Shown in pieces: positions 1 through 4,569 of a stretch of DNA of 10,869 bases. The notes below the pieces were generated by a model. The model saw only the letters and a program-made list of their open reading frames with translations. It was not told where the DNA came from and made no database searches. Position 1 is the stretch's first letter, and each line of letters opens with the position of its first letter. The position numbers and the translations under genes were made by a program. Origin of the DNA: Candidatus Pacearchaeota archaeon (GTDB taxonomy: Archaea > Nanobdellota > Nanobdellia > Pacearchaeales > GW2011-AR1); NCBI GenBank assembly GCA_002687255.1, contig NYZR01000008.1, positions 15,234-26,102 of the forward strand, in the 5' to 3' direction.

Positions 1-20
1 TTCGATTCCTGGTCAGGGCG
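1..20 (+). tRNA. tRNA 3' end, cut by the window edge
   Basis: The first 20 bases fit the 3' end of a tRNA: T-loop TTCGATT (1-7), 3' T-stem CCTGG (8-12), 3' acceptor strand TCAGGGC (13-19) and discriminator G (20). No CCA is encoded, as is common in archaea. The missing half should carry CCAGG before the T-loop and GCCCTGA as the 5' acceptor strand. The anticodon lies outside the window, so the amino acid cannot be named. It is not the tRNA-Ser at 420-627, whose acceptor sequence differs. Confidence 0.65.
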
Positions 21-28
21 TGCTTACT

Positions 29-36
29 TTTATAAA
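29..36 (+). promoter_or_regulatory. TATA box for the gene at 57
   Basis: TTTATAAA lies just after the tRNA end, with its centre about 25 nt from the ATG at 57. This is the normal archaeal TATA-to-start-of-transcription distance, so the mRNA would begin at or next to the start codon. AGAGGAG at 49-55 resembles a Shine-Dalgarno sequence but is only 1 nt from the ATG. Confidence 0.6.
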
Positions 37-56
37 GTTGAAAAGGATAGAGGAGT

Positions 57-284
57 ATGGAAAAGAGAACGATTGCGTTGGTGATTCTTGTTCTGTTGAT
101 TGGATTAGGGATCGGTTATGTGATTGCGAAGGCAGGGAGCGTGACTGGAAATGTTGCAGGTTCGTGTTTGGGGTATGATCCTTCTCCTGAAGAATGTTTC
201 TTTTACGAGGACGAGATTCGGTTTCAGTGTGGGGATGACTTTTATGAGGATCCTGCGAGATGTGGATTGTTGAATCGTGAGTAG
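57..284 (+). CDS. Small membrane-anchored or secreted cysteine-containing protein
   Basis: This 75-residue protein is not recognised as a named family. Residues 5-25 form one hydrophobic helix after a short basic start (MEKR), which suggests a signal anchor or signal peptide. The remainder is acidic and holds four cysteines (C37, C47, C58, C69), which could form two disulphides outside the cell. That topology is inference. An in-frame TAG lies just upstream (48-50), so ATG 57 is the only plausible ATG start. The gene has its own TATA box, and a T-run at 304-310 follows. It sits alone between a tRNA end and an RNA-rich region. Confidence 0.7.
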   Translation: MEKRTIALVILVLLIGLGIGYVIAKAGSVTGNVAGSCLGYDPSPEECFFYEDEIRFQCGDDFYEDPARCGLLNRE

Positions 285-289
285 TAAAG

Positions 290-296
290 TTTAAAG
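290..296 (+). promoter_or_regulatory. Possible promoter for the leader/tRNA-Ser transcript
   Basis: GTTTAAA lies about 25 nt before the first strong RNA stem (316). No other AT-rich box lies between it and the tRNA-Ser at 420. It is therefore the best candidate promoter for a transcript covering the hairpins and the tRNA. The assignment rests on spacing alone, and the T-run at 304-310 lies between it and the stem. Confidence 0.35.
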
Positions 297-302
297 CTTG
301 GT

Positions 303-310
303 GTTTTTTT
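303..310 (+). terminator. T-run terminator after the gene at 57-284
   Basis: A run of seven T's (304-310) follows the stop codon by about 20 nt. Archaeal RNA polymerase commonly stops at such U-tracts without a hairpin. The same run lies just downstream of the TTTAAA box at 291-296, so one of the two assignments may be wrong. Confidence 0.4.
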
Positions 311-315
311 GTTCT

Positions 316-413
316 AGCAGACCGTAGAAGTGTGCCTTCGCACACCTGCTGTTGAATGGTCTGCTCACCACAAGGAGCTTTGCTCCTTGTGCATGTCAAC
401 TTCGAGGAAGTTG
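316..413 (+). ncRNA. Hairpin-rich leader or candidate structured RNA upstream of tRNA-Ser
   Basis: Three strong helices lie in tandem. AGCAGACC (316-323) pairs with GGTCTGCT (358-365) around an inner 6-bp hairpin (330-335 with 340-345, loop CTTC). A perfect 10-bp hairpin with loop TTT follows (369-378 with 382-391). A perfect 7-bp hairpin comes last (397-403 with 407-413). The last helix ends 6 nt before the tRNA-Ser. The region has no convincing open frame and does not show the RNase P or SRP RNA motifs I would recognise. It could be a 5' leader removed by RNase P, or a separate small RNA. Confidence 0.5.
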
Positions 414-419
414 CCATAT

Positions 420-627
420 GCCTGAGTCGCATAGTGGAATTGCGTCGGTCTCGAAAGCAAGGGAACTAACACGCTCAACGAGCTTGCTCGTTGGCGGCTC
501 GAACACTTCGTGATTCGAGCTTTCCCTTTGCTAACCCTCCCTTGAGTTAGCCCGCTACGCTTGGTGTAGCGCCTTCGAGTTAACCGATTTCCTTCGGGAT
601 ACCCCCGTTCGATTCGGGGCTCAGGCG
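420..627 (+). tRNA. tRNA-Ser(CGA) with a 126-nt intron
   Basis: The two exons fold into a class II tRNA. The acceptor GCCTGAG (420-426) pairs with CTCAGGC (620-626) in 7 perfect pairs. The D-arm lies at 429-443. The anticodon stem TCGGT (445-449) pairs with ACCGA (583-587). The spliced loop is CTCGAAA with anticodon CGA at 452-454. A variable arm TTCC/GGGA (589-599) and T-arm CCCCG-TTCGATT-CGGGG (603-619) follow. The discriminator G627 and the long variable arm agree with serine. The mature RNA is 82 nt with no encoded CCA, and TTTT follows at 628-631. The anticodon stem only closes if 456-581 is removed. Confidence 0.85.
456..581 (+). other. tRNA-Ser intron at position 37/38
   Basis: The predicted intron has the canonical archaeal location after A37. 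The central helix of a bulge-helix-bulge is CTCG (450-453) with CGAG (576-579). It is flanked by bulges AAA (454-456) and TTA (580-582), each cut between its second and third base, giving exon ends A455 and A582. Inside, 456-465 pairs with 522-532 (10 bp, one bulged T) around hairpins at 476-493 (8 perfect pairs, loop TT) and 497-520. Another hairpin spans 553-571. The inner flanking helix of the BHB is not clean, so this may be a relaxed form. No endonuclease reading frame or C/D-box pair is seen. Confidence 0.75.
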
Positions 628-631
628 TTTT
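612..631 (+). repeat. Direct repeat copy 1, the tRNA-Ser 3' end
   Basis: ATTCGGGGCTCAGGCGTTTT covers part of the T-loop, the 3' T-stem, the acceptor strand, the discriminator and the trailing T's of the tRNA-Ser. It recurs exactly at 711-730. A shorter ATTCGGGG also occurs at 661-668, about midway between the two. Confidence 0.9.
628..631 (+). terminator. T-run after tRNA-Ser
   Basis: TTTT begins directly after the discriminator base. A second TTTT follows the copied tRNA end (727-730). Short U-tracts are sufficient signals for many archaeal tRNA genes. Confidence 0.45.
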
Positions 632-710
632 ACTGTTCTTGACGTTGACATGATTGAAGTATTCGGGGAACTAAATTCCCCGGTAGCCTCGCTCGCAGGC
701 TCACTACGGC

Positions 711-730
711 ATTCGGGGCTCAGGCGTTTT
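711..730 (+). repeat. Direct repeat copy 2, duplicated tRNA 3' end (att-like)
   Basis: This is an exact 20-nt copy of 612-631. The sequence before it (CACTACGGC) cannot form a T-stem, so it is a fragment and not a second tRNA. Duplicated tRNA 3' ends are typical of attachment sites left by integrases that target tRNA genes. Here only 79 nt separate the copies and no integrase is seen. Confidence 0.7.
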
Positions 731-895
731 CTTGTCGTCGAGATTTCGACGTCAGTCTTGTCTTCAAACTATTCCTTTAAAACATAAGCCTTACATTTTG
801 ACCGAGAACTTTAAAAAATAGCTTCTTAAGAAGATCTTGTCACAAAAACTCATTTGAGGATTATTTTTAGGGGTAAATAATCGCTGGTTTTTAGC

Positions 896-909
896 ATAAC
901 AATTGTTAT
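896..909. promoter_or_regulatory. 14-bp perfect palindrome at a promoter (candidate operator)
   Basis: ATAACAATTGTTAT is a perfect inverted repeat that runs into the TATA box (906-912) of the gene at 934. A dimeric regulator bound here would block TBP/TFB. The regulator is unknown. Confidence 0.45.
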
Positions 910-912
910 AAA
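906..912 (+). promoter_or_regulatory. TATA box for the gene at 934
   Basis: TTATAAA is centred 25 nt before the ATG at 934, predicting a leaderless transcript. It overlaps the palindrome at 896-909. Confidence 0.6.
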
Positions 913-933
913 CTCTCTTTCATATGAGAACAG

Positions 934-1398
934 ATGGTTGAGAATGGGTTGAGACAATACAGAGAAAAATCTAGAAGAAATGCGGAGAGGGTTAGAAGAG
1001 TTCTTGGAAATGTGGAAGGAACAAACTCATTTCGTGATAAAGATTTGTCTTTAGTCTGCTGGTTTGGTGAAGAACGTCCTGATGGCACGAGGTCTCCTCT
1101 GTTTACAGAGAGGAACTTGGGGATTCTTAGAAAAGATGCAGTTTATGCAAAACTTGGTGAGGCGTTTAGATTGGTAAGGGATAACTTTTATGATACTCTG
1201 CATTATCATCTAGCCAAAATTGATGTGGAACACTTACAAGAACAGATGGGACTAAGAACGATGAATGAGGATACTTATAACAAGGTTTTGCGAATGGGGG
1301 TGCAAGAGCTGGCAGAATGCTTTATGGGCAAATCTTTCGAAGAAGTTGCAGAGTTTGTGTCTAGGGGGGTTTATAGTGGCACCTCTGCAGATAAATAA
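934..1398 (+). CDS. Hypothetical protein, basic N-terminus
   Basis: The family of this 154-residue protein is not recognised. Residues 8-23 are strongly basic with many arginines, and the middle and C-terminal parts look helical. There is no transmembrane segment or signal peptide. ATG 934 fits the TATA spacing. Codon use is richer in A (AGA, GAA, CAA, ACA) and less G/T-biased than its neighbours, which may mean recent acquisition. It is the first gene after the tRNA-Ser and its duplicated 3' end. The palindrome on its promoter suggests a regulated gene. A 7-bp A/T-flanked hairpin follows the stop. Confidence 0.7.
   Translation: MVENGLRQYREKSRRNAERVRRVLGNVEGTNSFRDKDLSLVCWFGEERPDGTRSPLFTERNLGILRKDAVYAKLGEAFRLVRDNFYDTLHYHLAKIDVEHLQEQMGLRTMNEDTYNKVLRMGVQELAECFMGKSFEEVAEFVSRGVYSGTSADK
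1391..1398 (+). promoter_or_regulatory. Possible TATA box for the 24-codon ORF
   Basis: ATAAATAA overlaps the stop codon of the previous gene. Its centre is about 25 nt before an ATG at 1420. Confidence 0.3.
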
Positions 1399-1418
1399 AA
1401 AAACGGGTTGGCGTTTTT
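1399..1418 (+). terminator. Hairpin with T-run after the gene at 934-1398
   Basis: AAAAACG (1399-1405) pairs with CGTTTTT (1412-1418) across loop GGTTGG, and the 3' arm contains five T's. Position and form fit a terminator. The hairpin also lies between the putative TATA and ATG of the next small ORF. Confidence 0.45.
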
Positions 1419-1419
1419 A

Positions 1420-1494
1420 ATGTCTCGGAGAAATGGGCTGGTGATGGTGTCGGGGTTGATCAAGCAAGGTGTTGCTCGGTTGCCGGAGGAGTAG
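1420..1494 (+). CDS. Possible 24-residue small protein
   Basis: ATG 1420 to TAG 1494 encodes 24 residues beginning MSRRNGLVMV and ending ARLPEE. It is basic at the start and amphipathic after that. The only support is a TATA-like box at the spacing seen for the other genes and the G/T-rich codon use typical of this strand. It may equally be a chance frame in the 170-nt gap before the cyclophilin gene. No family is recognised. Confidence 0.25.
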   Translation: MSRRNGLVMVSGLIKQGVARLPEE

Positions 1495-1539
1495 TATCGT
1501 GTTTTGGGGAATGTGGTTTCCTGTTGACTTCGTGATAGA

Positions 1540-1547
1540 TTTAAATA
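1540..1547 (+). promoter_or_regulatory. TATA box for the cyclophilin gene
   Basis: TTTAAATA is centred about 25 nt before ATG 1569. This spacing selects that ATG over the upstream in-frame TTG at 1554. Confidence 0.6.
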
Positions 1548-1568
1548 TGGTATTTGTTTTTGTATAAG

Positions 1569-2120
1569 ATGAGCATGGGGGGAAGGATCGTGTTTGTTGT
1601 CTTGGCCATTTTGGTTTTGGGAGGCATTCTTCTTTTTGCTGGCTCTGATGAGGAAAGAATGGAAAATGTGAACGTGAAACTGGAAACATCGGAAGGGGAT
1701 GTGGTTGTGGAGTTGTTCTTGTCGGAGATGCCGGTGACTGCTGGGAATTTTAAGAAGTTGGTTGAGGAAGGGTTTTATGACGGGTTGATTTTTCATCGGG
1801 TGATTCCTGGGTTTATGATTCAGGGAGGGGATCCTAAAGGGGATGGGACTGGTGGGCCAGGGTATACGATCAAGGATGAGTTTGGCGATGTGGGGAATGA
1901 TCGGGGGACGTTGAGTATGGCGAACGCCGGGCCGAATACTGGAGGAAGTCAGTTCTTTATTAATGTGGCTGGGAATGATTTCTTGGATGGGGGGCATCCC
2001 GTGTTTGGGAAGGTTGTTGATGGGATGGATGTTGTGGATCGGATTGTTGGTGTTGAGCGGGATGCGGGGGATCGGCCTTTGGGTGATGTGGTGATTAAGA
2101 AAGCTAGTGTTGTTGGTTGA
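1569..2120 (+). CDS. Membrane-anchored cyclophilin-type peptidyl-prolyl isomerase
   Basis: This 183-residue protein catalyses cis-trans isomerisation of X-Pro bonds during protein folding. Residues 6-24 form one hydrophobic segment after a short positively charged start, so the catalytic domain (about 34-183) is probably held outside the membrane. Cyclophilin signatures are complete: FHRVIPGFMIQGGD (75-88) with catalytic R77, F82, M83 and Q85; SMANAGPNTGGSQFFI (116-131); and HPVFGKV (143-149). F138 occupies the position of human CypA Trp121, as in many prokaryotic cyclophilins that bind cyclosporin weakly. The domain is compact, as in bacterial PpiB. The anchor is the notable feature. The gene stands alone with its own promoter. 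Confidence 0.93.
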   Translation: MSMGGRIVFVVLAILVLGGILLFAGSDEERMENVNVKLETSEGDVVVELFLSEMPVTAGNFKKLVEEGFYDGLIFHRVIPGFMIQGGDPKGDGTGGPGYTIKDEFGDVGNDRGTLSMANAGPNTGGSQFFINVAGNDFLDGGHPVFGKVVDGMDVVDRIVGVERDAGDRPLGDVVIKKASVVG

Positions 2121-2130
2121 GTATAGCTAT

Positions 2131-2140
2131 CTTTATTAAG
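2131..2140 (+). promoter_or_regulatory. TATA box for the gene at 2161
   Basis: CTTTATTAAG is centred about 25 nt before ATG 2161. Confidence 0.5.
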
Positions 2141-2160
2141 TTCTTTTTCTCTTCGGTTTT

Positions 2161-2652
2161 ATGTTTGATGTAGATGGAGGTCATGTGTTTGTGTATCAGG
2201 GTAAACCTTCTCGTATTCTTACTGTTGAGCGATGGTATGAACACCCCTCACTTGAAAGTGGCTCTGCTTCGCTTGAAGGAGGCATTCATCTTGATAATCC
2301 CTCTATTGCGAATCATGTTAAGATGGCTGCCGCACGAGGTTTTCTTGTAGGGGATGCGCCCCCTGTGCAGTTTCCCGTTGATTCTAACTTTTATGATCAT
2401 TGGTCTTATTGCTTGAGCGATCCTTCTCCTTCGCTAGATGAGGCCATTTCTCCTCCTTTTTCTCCTGGTTTGCTTGCCACGGTTTCTATTCGGAGGTGGT
2501 ATATAAAAGCGTCTTTTCCCTCTGAGGACATTCTTGTTCCTACTGATTTGCCGAAGAGTATCTTGACGGTTGTTGGCCCTTCTGCAGAATCGGTTGGGGC
2601 TTTTTCTAAACTGGTGAGGTCTTTTTCTGGGGAAGTTGCTTCTGTTGGTTAG
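2161..2652 (+). CDS. Hypothetical soluble protein
   Basis: The family of this 163-residue protein is not recognised. No signal peptide, transmembrane helix or catalytic motif is seen. It has scattered aromatics (RWYEH at 24-28, DHWSYC at 79-84, RRWY at 111-114) and proline/serine-rich stretches (DPSPSLDEAISPPFSP, about 87-102). The first 20 residues look like paired beta strands. The start is set by ATG 2161 and its TATA spacing. Codon use contains more C than the neighbouring cyclophilin gene. It could be a lineage-specific orphan. Confidence 0.65.
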   Translation: MFDVDGGHVFVYQGKPSRILTVERWYEHPSLESGSASLEGGIHLDNPSIANHVKMAAARGFLVGDAPPVQFPVDSNFYDHWSYCLSDPSPSLDEAISPPFSPGLLATVSIRRWYIKASFPSEDILVPTDLPKSILTVVGPSAESVGAFSKLVRSFSGEVASVG

Positions 2653-2751
2653 GTTTTTTGGTAATCATGGGTAGGATTTTCCGATGTGTTTTTATCGATG
2701 ATTTGTGTTTGATTTGTCATCTATTCCTTGATTGTAATCTTTTACAATAAT

Positions 2752-2761
2752 CTTTATATAT
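2752..2761 (+). promoter_or_regulatory. TATA box for the gene at 2782
   Basis: CTTTATATAT is centred about 25 nt before ATG 2782. This selects that ATG over in-frame starts further upstream, which would lie before the box. Confidence 0.55.
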
Positions 2762-2781
2762 GTCTTTTACTAATCTCATTC

Positions 2782-3042
2782 ATGGAGCTGGTTGGCAGAT
2801 TATACGGATCTCTAACGGATATGATGGATCATATGGAATCTCTTGTTGATTTTCTTAGGGAAGAGGGTTATGTTGTGACTGAGGGTGACAGGGGACTGAT
2901 TTATGATATTAAAAAAGGAAGCGTTCATGTTGGTGTTATGGATGTTGATGGTGTGAGGTCGCATATAGGAACTCCAGATGGTAGAGAGTTTGATGGGCTT
3001 CTTTCGAGGCATGTTCTTCCAGGGTGTTATGATGATCAATGA
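2782..3042 (+). CDS. Small hypothetical protein
   Basis: This 86-residue acidic protein has no recognised family. Residues 1-28 look like amphipathic helix (LTDMMDHMESLVDFLREEG). Residues 29-60 alternate like beta strands (YVVTEG, GLIYDIKKGSVHVGVMDVDGV). A small helix-plus-sheet domain is likely, but no function can be given. The frame is open upstream to 2728, but the TATA box at 2752-2761 argues for starting at 2782. Confidence 0.6.
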   Translation: MELVGRLYGSLTDMMDHMESLVDFLREEGYVVTEGDRGLIYDIKKGSVHVGVMDVDGVRSHIGTPDGREFDGLLSRHVLPGCYDDQ

Positions 3043-3083
3043 TCTACTCCAACGAAGTCTGAAGTGATTGTTATGGGGAAATG

Positions 3084-3092
3084 TTTTTATAG
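3084..3092 (+). promoter_or_regulatory. TATA box for the ORF at 3114
   Basis: GTTTTTATAG-type box (core TTTTATAG at 3085-3092) is centred about 25 nt before ATG 3114. Confidence 0.5.
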
Positions 3093-3113
3093 TTCTGAGT
3101 TTTTTTGTATTTT

Positions 3114-3200
3114 ATGAGTGGTGATGATGGGTTTTCTGAGTATTCTTTTGGCTCTCATGGTGTGGGTCTTGATGGGGCTATAGGATTAGTTGCAGGTTGA
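3114..3200 (+). CDS. Short ORF, probable 5' part of a frameshifted gene
   Basis: ATG 3114 to TGA 3200 encodes 28 Gly/Ser/Asp-rich residues (MSGDDGFSEYSFGSHGVGLD then AIGLVAG). It has a well-placed TATA box, while the longer ORF that follows has none. The two frames overlap at 3190-3200 and differ by one base. The simplest reading is one gene of about 90 residues interrupted by a single-base change or a sequencing error. A true overlapping small ORF or programmed +1 shift is possible but less likely. Confidence 0.4.
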   Translation: MSGDDGFSEYSFGSHGVGLDGAIGLVAG

Positions 3201-3384
3201 ACACGATCCTGATGTTTCTGATGGAGGGGTTGGATGTGATGATGAGGTGGATGGGATGTATGATCGGGCTGAAGAGGTTCTGAGGCATTATGCTGAGGTT
3301 CGGGGTGAGATGGTTGCTGGCAGATTGTATGAGAGGTTTCAAGAGGCTAAGGAAAGTTCTTTTTTTGGAATAAGGGGCGGTTGA
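3190..3384 (+). CDS. Hypothetical protein, probable 3' part of a frameshifted gene
   Basis: This frame opens at 3190 with a possible TTG start and encodes up to 64 residues. The first part is acidic (HDPDVSDGG, GCDDEVDG). A helical stretch follows (YDRAEEVLRHYAEVRGEMVAGRLYERFQEAKE, about 24-55). Codon use matches real genes nearby. The nearest in-frame ATG (3256) has no TATA box at the usual distance. With the ORF at 3114 it would make one 90-residue protein, so I treat it as part of an interrupted gene. No family is recognised. Confidence 0.5.
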   Translation: MQVEHDPDVSDGGVGCDDEVDGMYDRAEEVLRHYAEVRGEMVAGRLYERFQEAKESSFFGIRGG

Positions 3385-3398
3385 TTTTTGAAAGAGTT

Positions 3399-3424
3399 TG
3401 TTGTTGTGCAGGTTAGGCCTTTTC
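3399..3424 (+). repeat. 26-nt direct repeat, copy 1
   Basis: The core GTTGTGCAGGTTAGGCCTTT and its flanks match 4570-4595 exactly over 26 nt. This copy lies about 15 nt after the stop at 3384. It runs into a T-rich tail (CCTTTTCTTTTT), which could act as a terminator. Confidence 0.85.
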
Positions 3425-3444
3425 TTTTTGGTGTTACGGATAGA

Positions 3445-3453
3445 GTTAAATAA
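3445..3453 (+). promoter_or_regulatory. TATA box for the gene at 3474
   Basis: GTTAAATAA is centred about 25 nt before ATG 3474. Confidence 0.55.
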
Positions 3454-3473
3454 TTGCACATCTTCTTTTCTTT

Positions 3474-3782
3474 ATGTCTAAAGGAGAAAGGGATATTGTT
3501 TGCTATTGTTCTCGAGAGGGTTCTTCTGATGTTTACCTTCAGCGTCTTTTGGATTATTGTGGGCATGTTGACGACTTGGAGGATATGCGTATGGGGGGTT
3601 TCTTTTTGCCTAATACTGGTTTTTATTGGTCTGAACTTGGAGGGTTGAGTTATGTTTCTGATGGTGGGGATCCATCGAAGATTATTTTTGTTAAGCTTGC
3701 CCGGCCCGCCGGATCTTTACTTTTTGATGATTTTTCTGAAGAGTTTCCCGAGTTAGAGTGTAGAACCTTTAGGGAAGATTAG
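3474..3782 (+). CDS. Small acidic hypothetical protein
   Basis: The family of this 102-residue protein is not recognised. It has four cysteines (C10, C12, C29, C96); the C10-x-C12 pair is not enough to call a metal site. It is acidic with predicted beta segments (SKIIFVKLARPAGSLLFDD, about 68-86) and an acidic C-terminus (FSEEFPELECRTFRED). There is no transmembrane segment. The start is fixed by the TATA spacing. It converges on the minus-strand gene at 3818-4024 with a 35-nt gap. Confidence 0.6.
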   Translation: MSKGERDIVCYCSREGSSDVYLQRLLDYCGHVDDLEDMRMGGFFLPNTGFYWSELGGLSYVSDGGDPSKIIFVKLARPAGSLLFDDFSEEFPELECRTFRED

Positions 3783-3817
3783 GGTTATGGTCTTTTGATT
3801 TGGTTCGACTTGTGTTG

Positions 3818-4024
3818 CTATGTTCCTATTCTTAAAGCAGGGTTCTCTTTCTGGTCTGTTAATTGATTTAGGAGTTCTTCTTTCGCTTCATTCATTGTGT
3901 AACGTATGGAGGTCACCCATTCTTCTTCAGAGAGCTTATTTGGTCTTTCTCTTCCTTCCCTAGTTGTTGGTGTGCTTTTTTGGAGGTATTTGTTCCCCAT
4001 TTGTTTCTGATGGTTGTTAGACAT
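3818..4024 (-). CDS. Small charged hypothetical protein
   Basis: This 68-residue protein is rich in K, R, E, Q and N. Residues 1-30 look disordered and basic. Residues 31-58 form a probable amphipathic helix (SEEEWVTSIRYTMNEAKEEL and beyond). No family is recognised. It is supported by an AT box about 28 nt upstream and a sensible composition. The box is shared with the divergent gene at 4078. The longer overlapping minus-strand frame (3913-4233) is Phe/Leu/Lys-rich noise and was not used. Confidence 0.5.
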   Translation of the reverse strand: MSNNHQKQMGNKYLQKSTPTTREGRERPNKLSEEEWVTSIRYTMNEAKEELLNQLTDQKENPALRIGT

Positions 4025-4048
4025 AAAAATGTTTTGTTTCTAGAAATG

Positions 4049-4056
4049 CTTTTAAT
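4049..4056. promoter_or_regulatory. Shared AT box between divergent genes
   Basis: CTTTTAAT lies about 26 nt before ATG 4078 (+) and about 28 nt before the start at 4024 (-). No other AT-rich box lies in the 53-nt gap, so one element may serve both directions. Confidence 0.45.
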
Positions 4057-4077
4057 CTGTTGTGCTTTGGTTGTTTG

Positions 4078-4563
4078 ATGCGAGAGGAAGATGTTGATCA
4101 GTTTCTTGATGGTCGACTGCGGAGGGGGCTTGTTGGTCGTGCTGAGCGTGTCGAGATTTCGGAAACGCTTCAACGTGAAGATGAGGAGATTGAAGCGTTT
4201 TTGGAAGGAAAGGGGAAAGCACCTCAAGGACACGGGGCTTATGTGGAAGGAGCGTGTGAACGGATGGAGGATTTTGTAGAGAAACCCTTGGGAAGGTCAT
4301 ATAATGCTCACACCGGTTCTGTTCGGCCTCTTCTGGGGCGTTTAGGAATGAGATATGTTCCTTCGTTTTCATTGCATCATGGGCAGAGGGTGTATAAGGG
4401 TCTTGGGTTTTTTGTTGCTGGTGCGTTTCTTGTCGGTTCTCTTTATTTTCTTGTCCGGGTTCGTGATTATATCCAGGACACGATGCAAGATCTCCGAGAA
4501 GCAAATGAGTTTGTTATGGAGATTCCTGAGTTTCTTGATCGGAAGCCTGTTAGAAAAGATTGA
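4078..4563 (+). CDS. Hypothetical protein with one transmembrane helix
   Basis: This 161-residue protein has no recognised family. Residues 1-70 are highly charged, with helix-forming stretches (EISETLQREDEEIEAFLEGK, 26-45). Residues 107-127 form a hydrophobic helix containing small residues (GLGFFVAGAFLVGSLYFLV). A charged amphipathic helix follows (RDYIQDTMQDLREANEF). It is probably a single-pass membrane protein with its charged N-terminal domain in the cytoplasm; the topology is inferred. ATG 4078 fits the TATA spacing. The upstream in-frame TTG at 4060 would lie closer to the AT box than usual. Confidence 0.65.
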   Translation: MREEDVDQFLDGRLRRGLVGRAERVEISETLQREDEEIEAFLEGKGKAPQGHGAYVEGACERMEDFVEKPLGRSYNAHTGSVRPLLGRLGMRYVPSFSLHHGQRVYKGLGFFVAGAFLVGSLYFLVRVRDYIQDTMQDLREANEFVMEIPEFLDRKPVRKD

Positions 4564-4569
4564 GGGATC

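Larger units (their letters stand above)
632..933 (+). other. Non-coding stretch after tRNA-Ser
   Basis: No convincing gene is present. The first part is structured: a 7-bp hairpin CGGGGAA/TTCCCCG (664-682), a hairpin built on GCCT/AGGC (about 683-707), the copied tRNA end (711-730) and a 6-bp hairpin CGTCGA/TCGACG (736-751). After about 760 the sequence becomes AT-rich. It holds a perfect 12-nt palindrome CTTCTTAAGAAG (822-833), an 8-bp hairpin GATTATTT/AAATAATC (859-882) and the operator-like palindrome at 896-909. Confidence 0.6.

Noticed and set aside
13..432. 139-residue open frame on the minus strand
   Set aside because: It runs antisense through a supported gene and into the RNA leader, and its composition is non-protein-like. 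It has no TATA box at the usual distance.
456..581. C/D-box guide RNA or homing endonuclease within the tRNA intron
   Set aside because: No matching C (RTGATGA) and D (CTGA) box pair, and the intron is too short for a LAGLIDADG gene.
632..730. Second complete tRNA ending at the copied CTCAGGCG
   Set aside because: Only the 3' part is copied. No T-stem 5' strand, anticodon arm or 5' acceptor strand can be found in the preceding 80 nt.
316..760. CRISPR array, suggested by many short palindromes
   Set aside because: The palindromes differ from each other, have no regular spacer length, and are explained by tRNA, intron and leader folding.
1371..1997. 208-residue open frame on the minus strand
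   Set aside because: It is antisense to the clear cyclophilin gene. Its Pro/His/Ser-rich translation is the usual shadow of G/T-rich coding.
2667..2750. 27-codon frame starting ATGGGTAGG
   Set aside because: No TATA box about 25 nt upstream, a Leu/Cys-rich product without coding character, and it ends where the next promoter begins.
3124..3183. 19-residue hydrophobic peptide frame (MMGFLSILLALMVWVLMGL)
   Set aside because: It looks like a membrane peptide, but it overlaps the TATA-supported frame at 3114 and has no promoter at the expected distance. The G/T-rich sequence produces such frames by chance.
3178..3459. 93-residue open frame on the minus strand
   Set aside because: It is antisense to the better supported plus-strand frame, with a biased Asn/Lys/Leu composition and no promoter fit.
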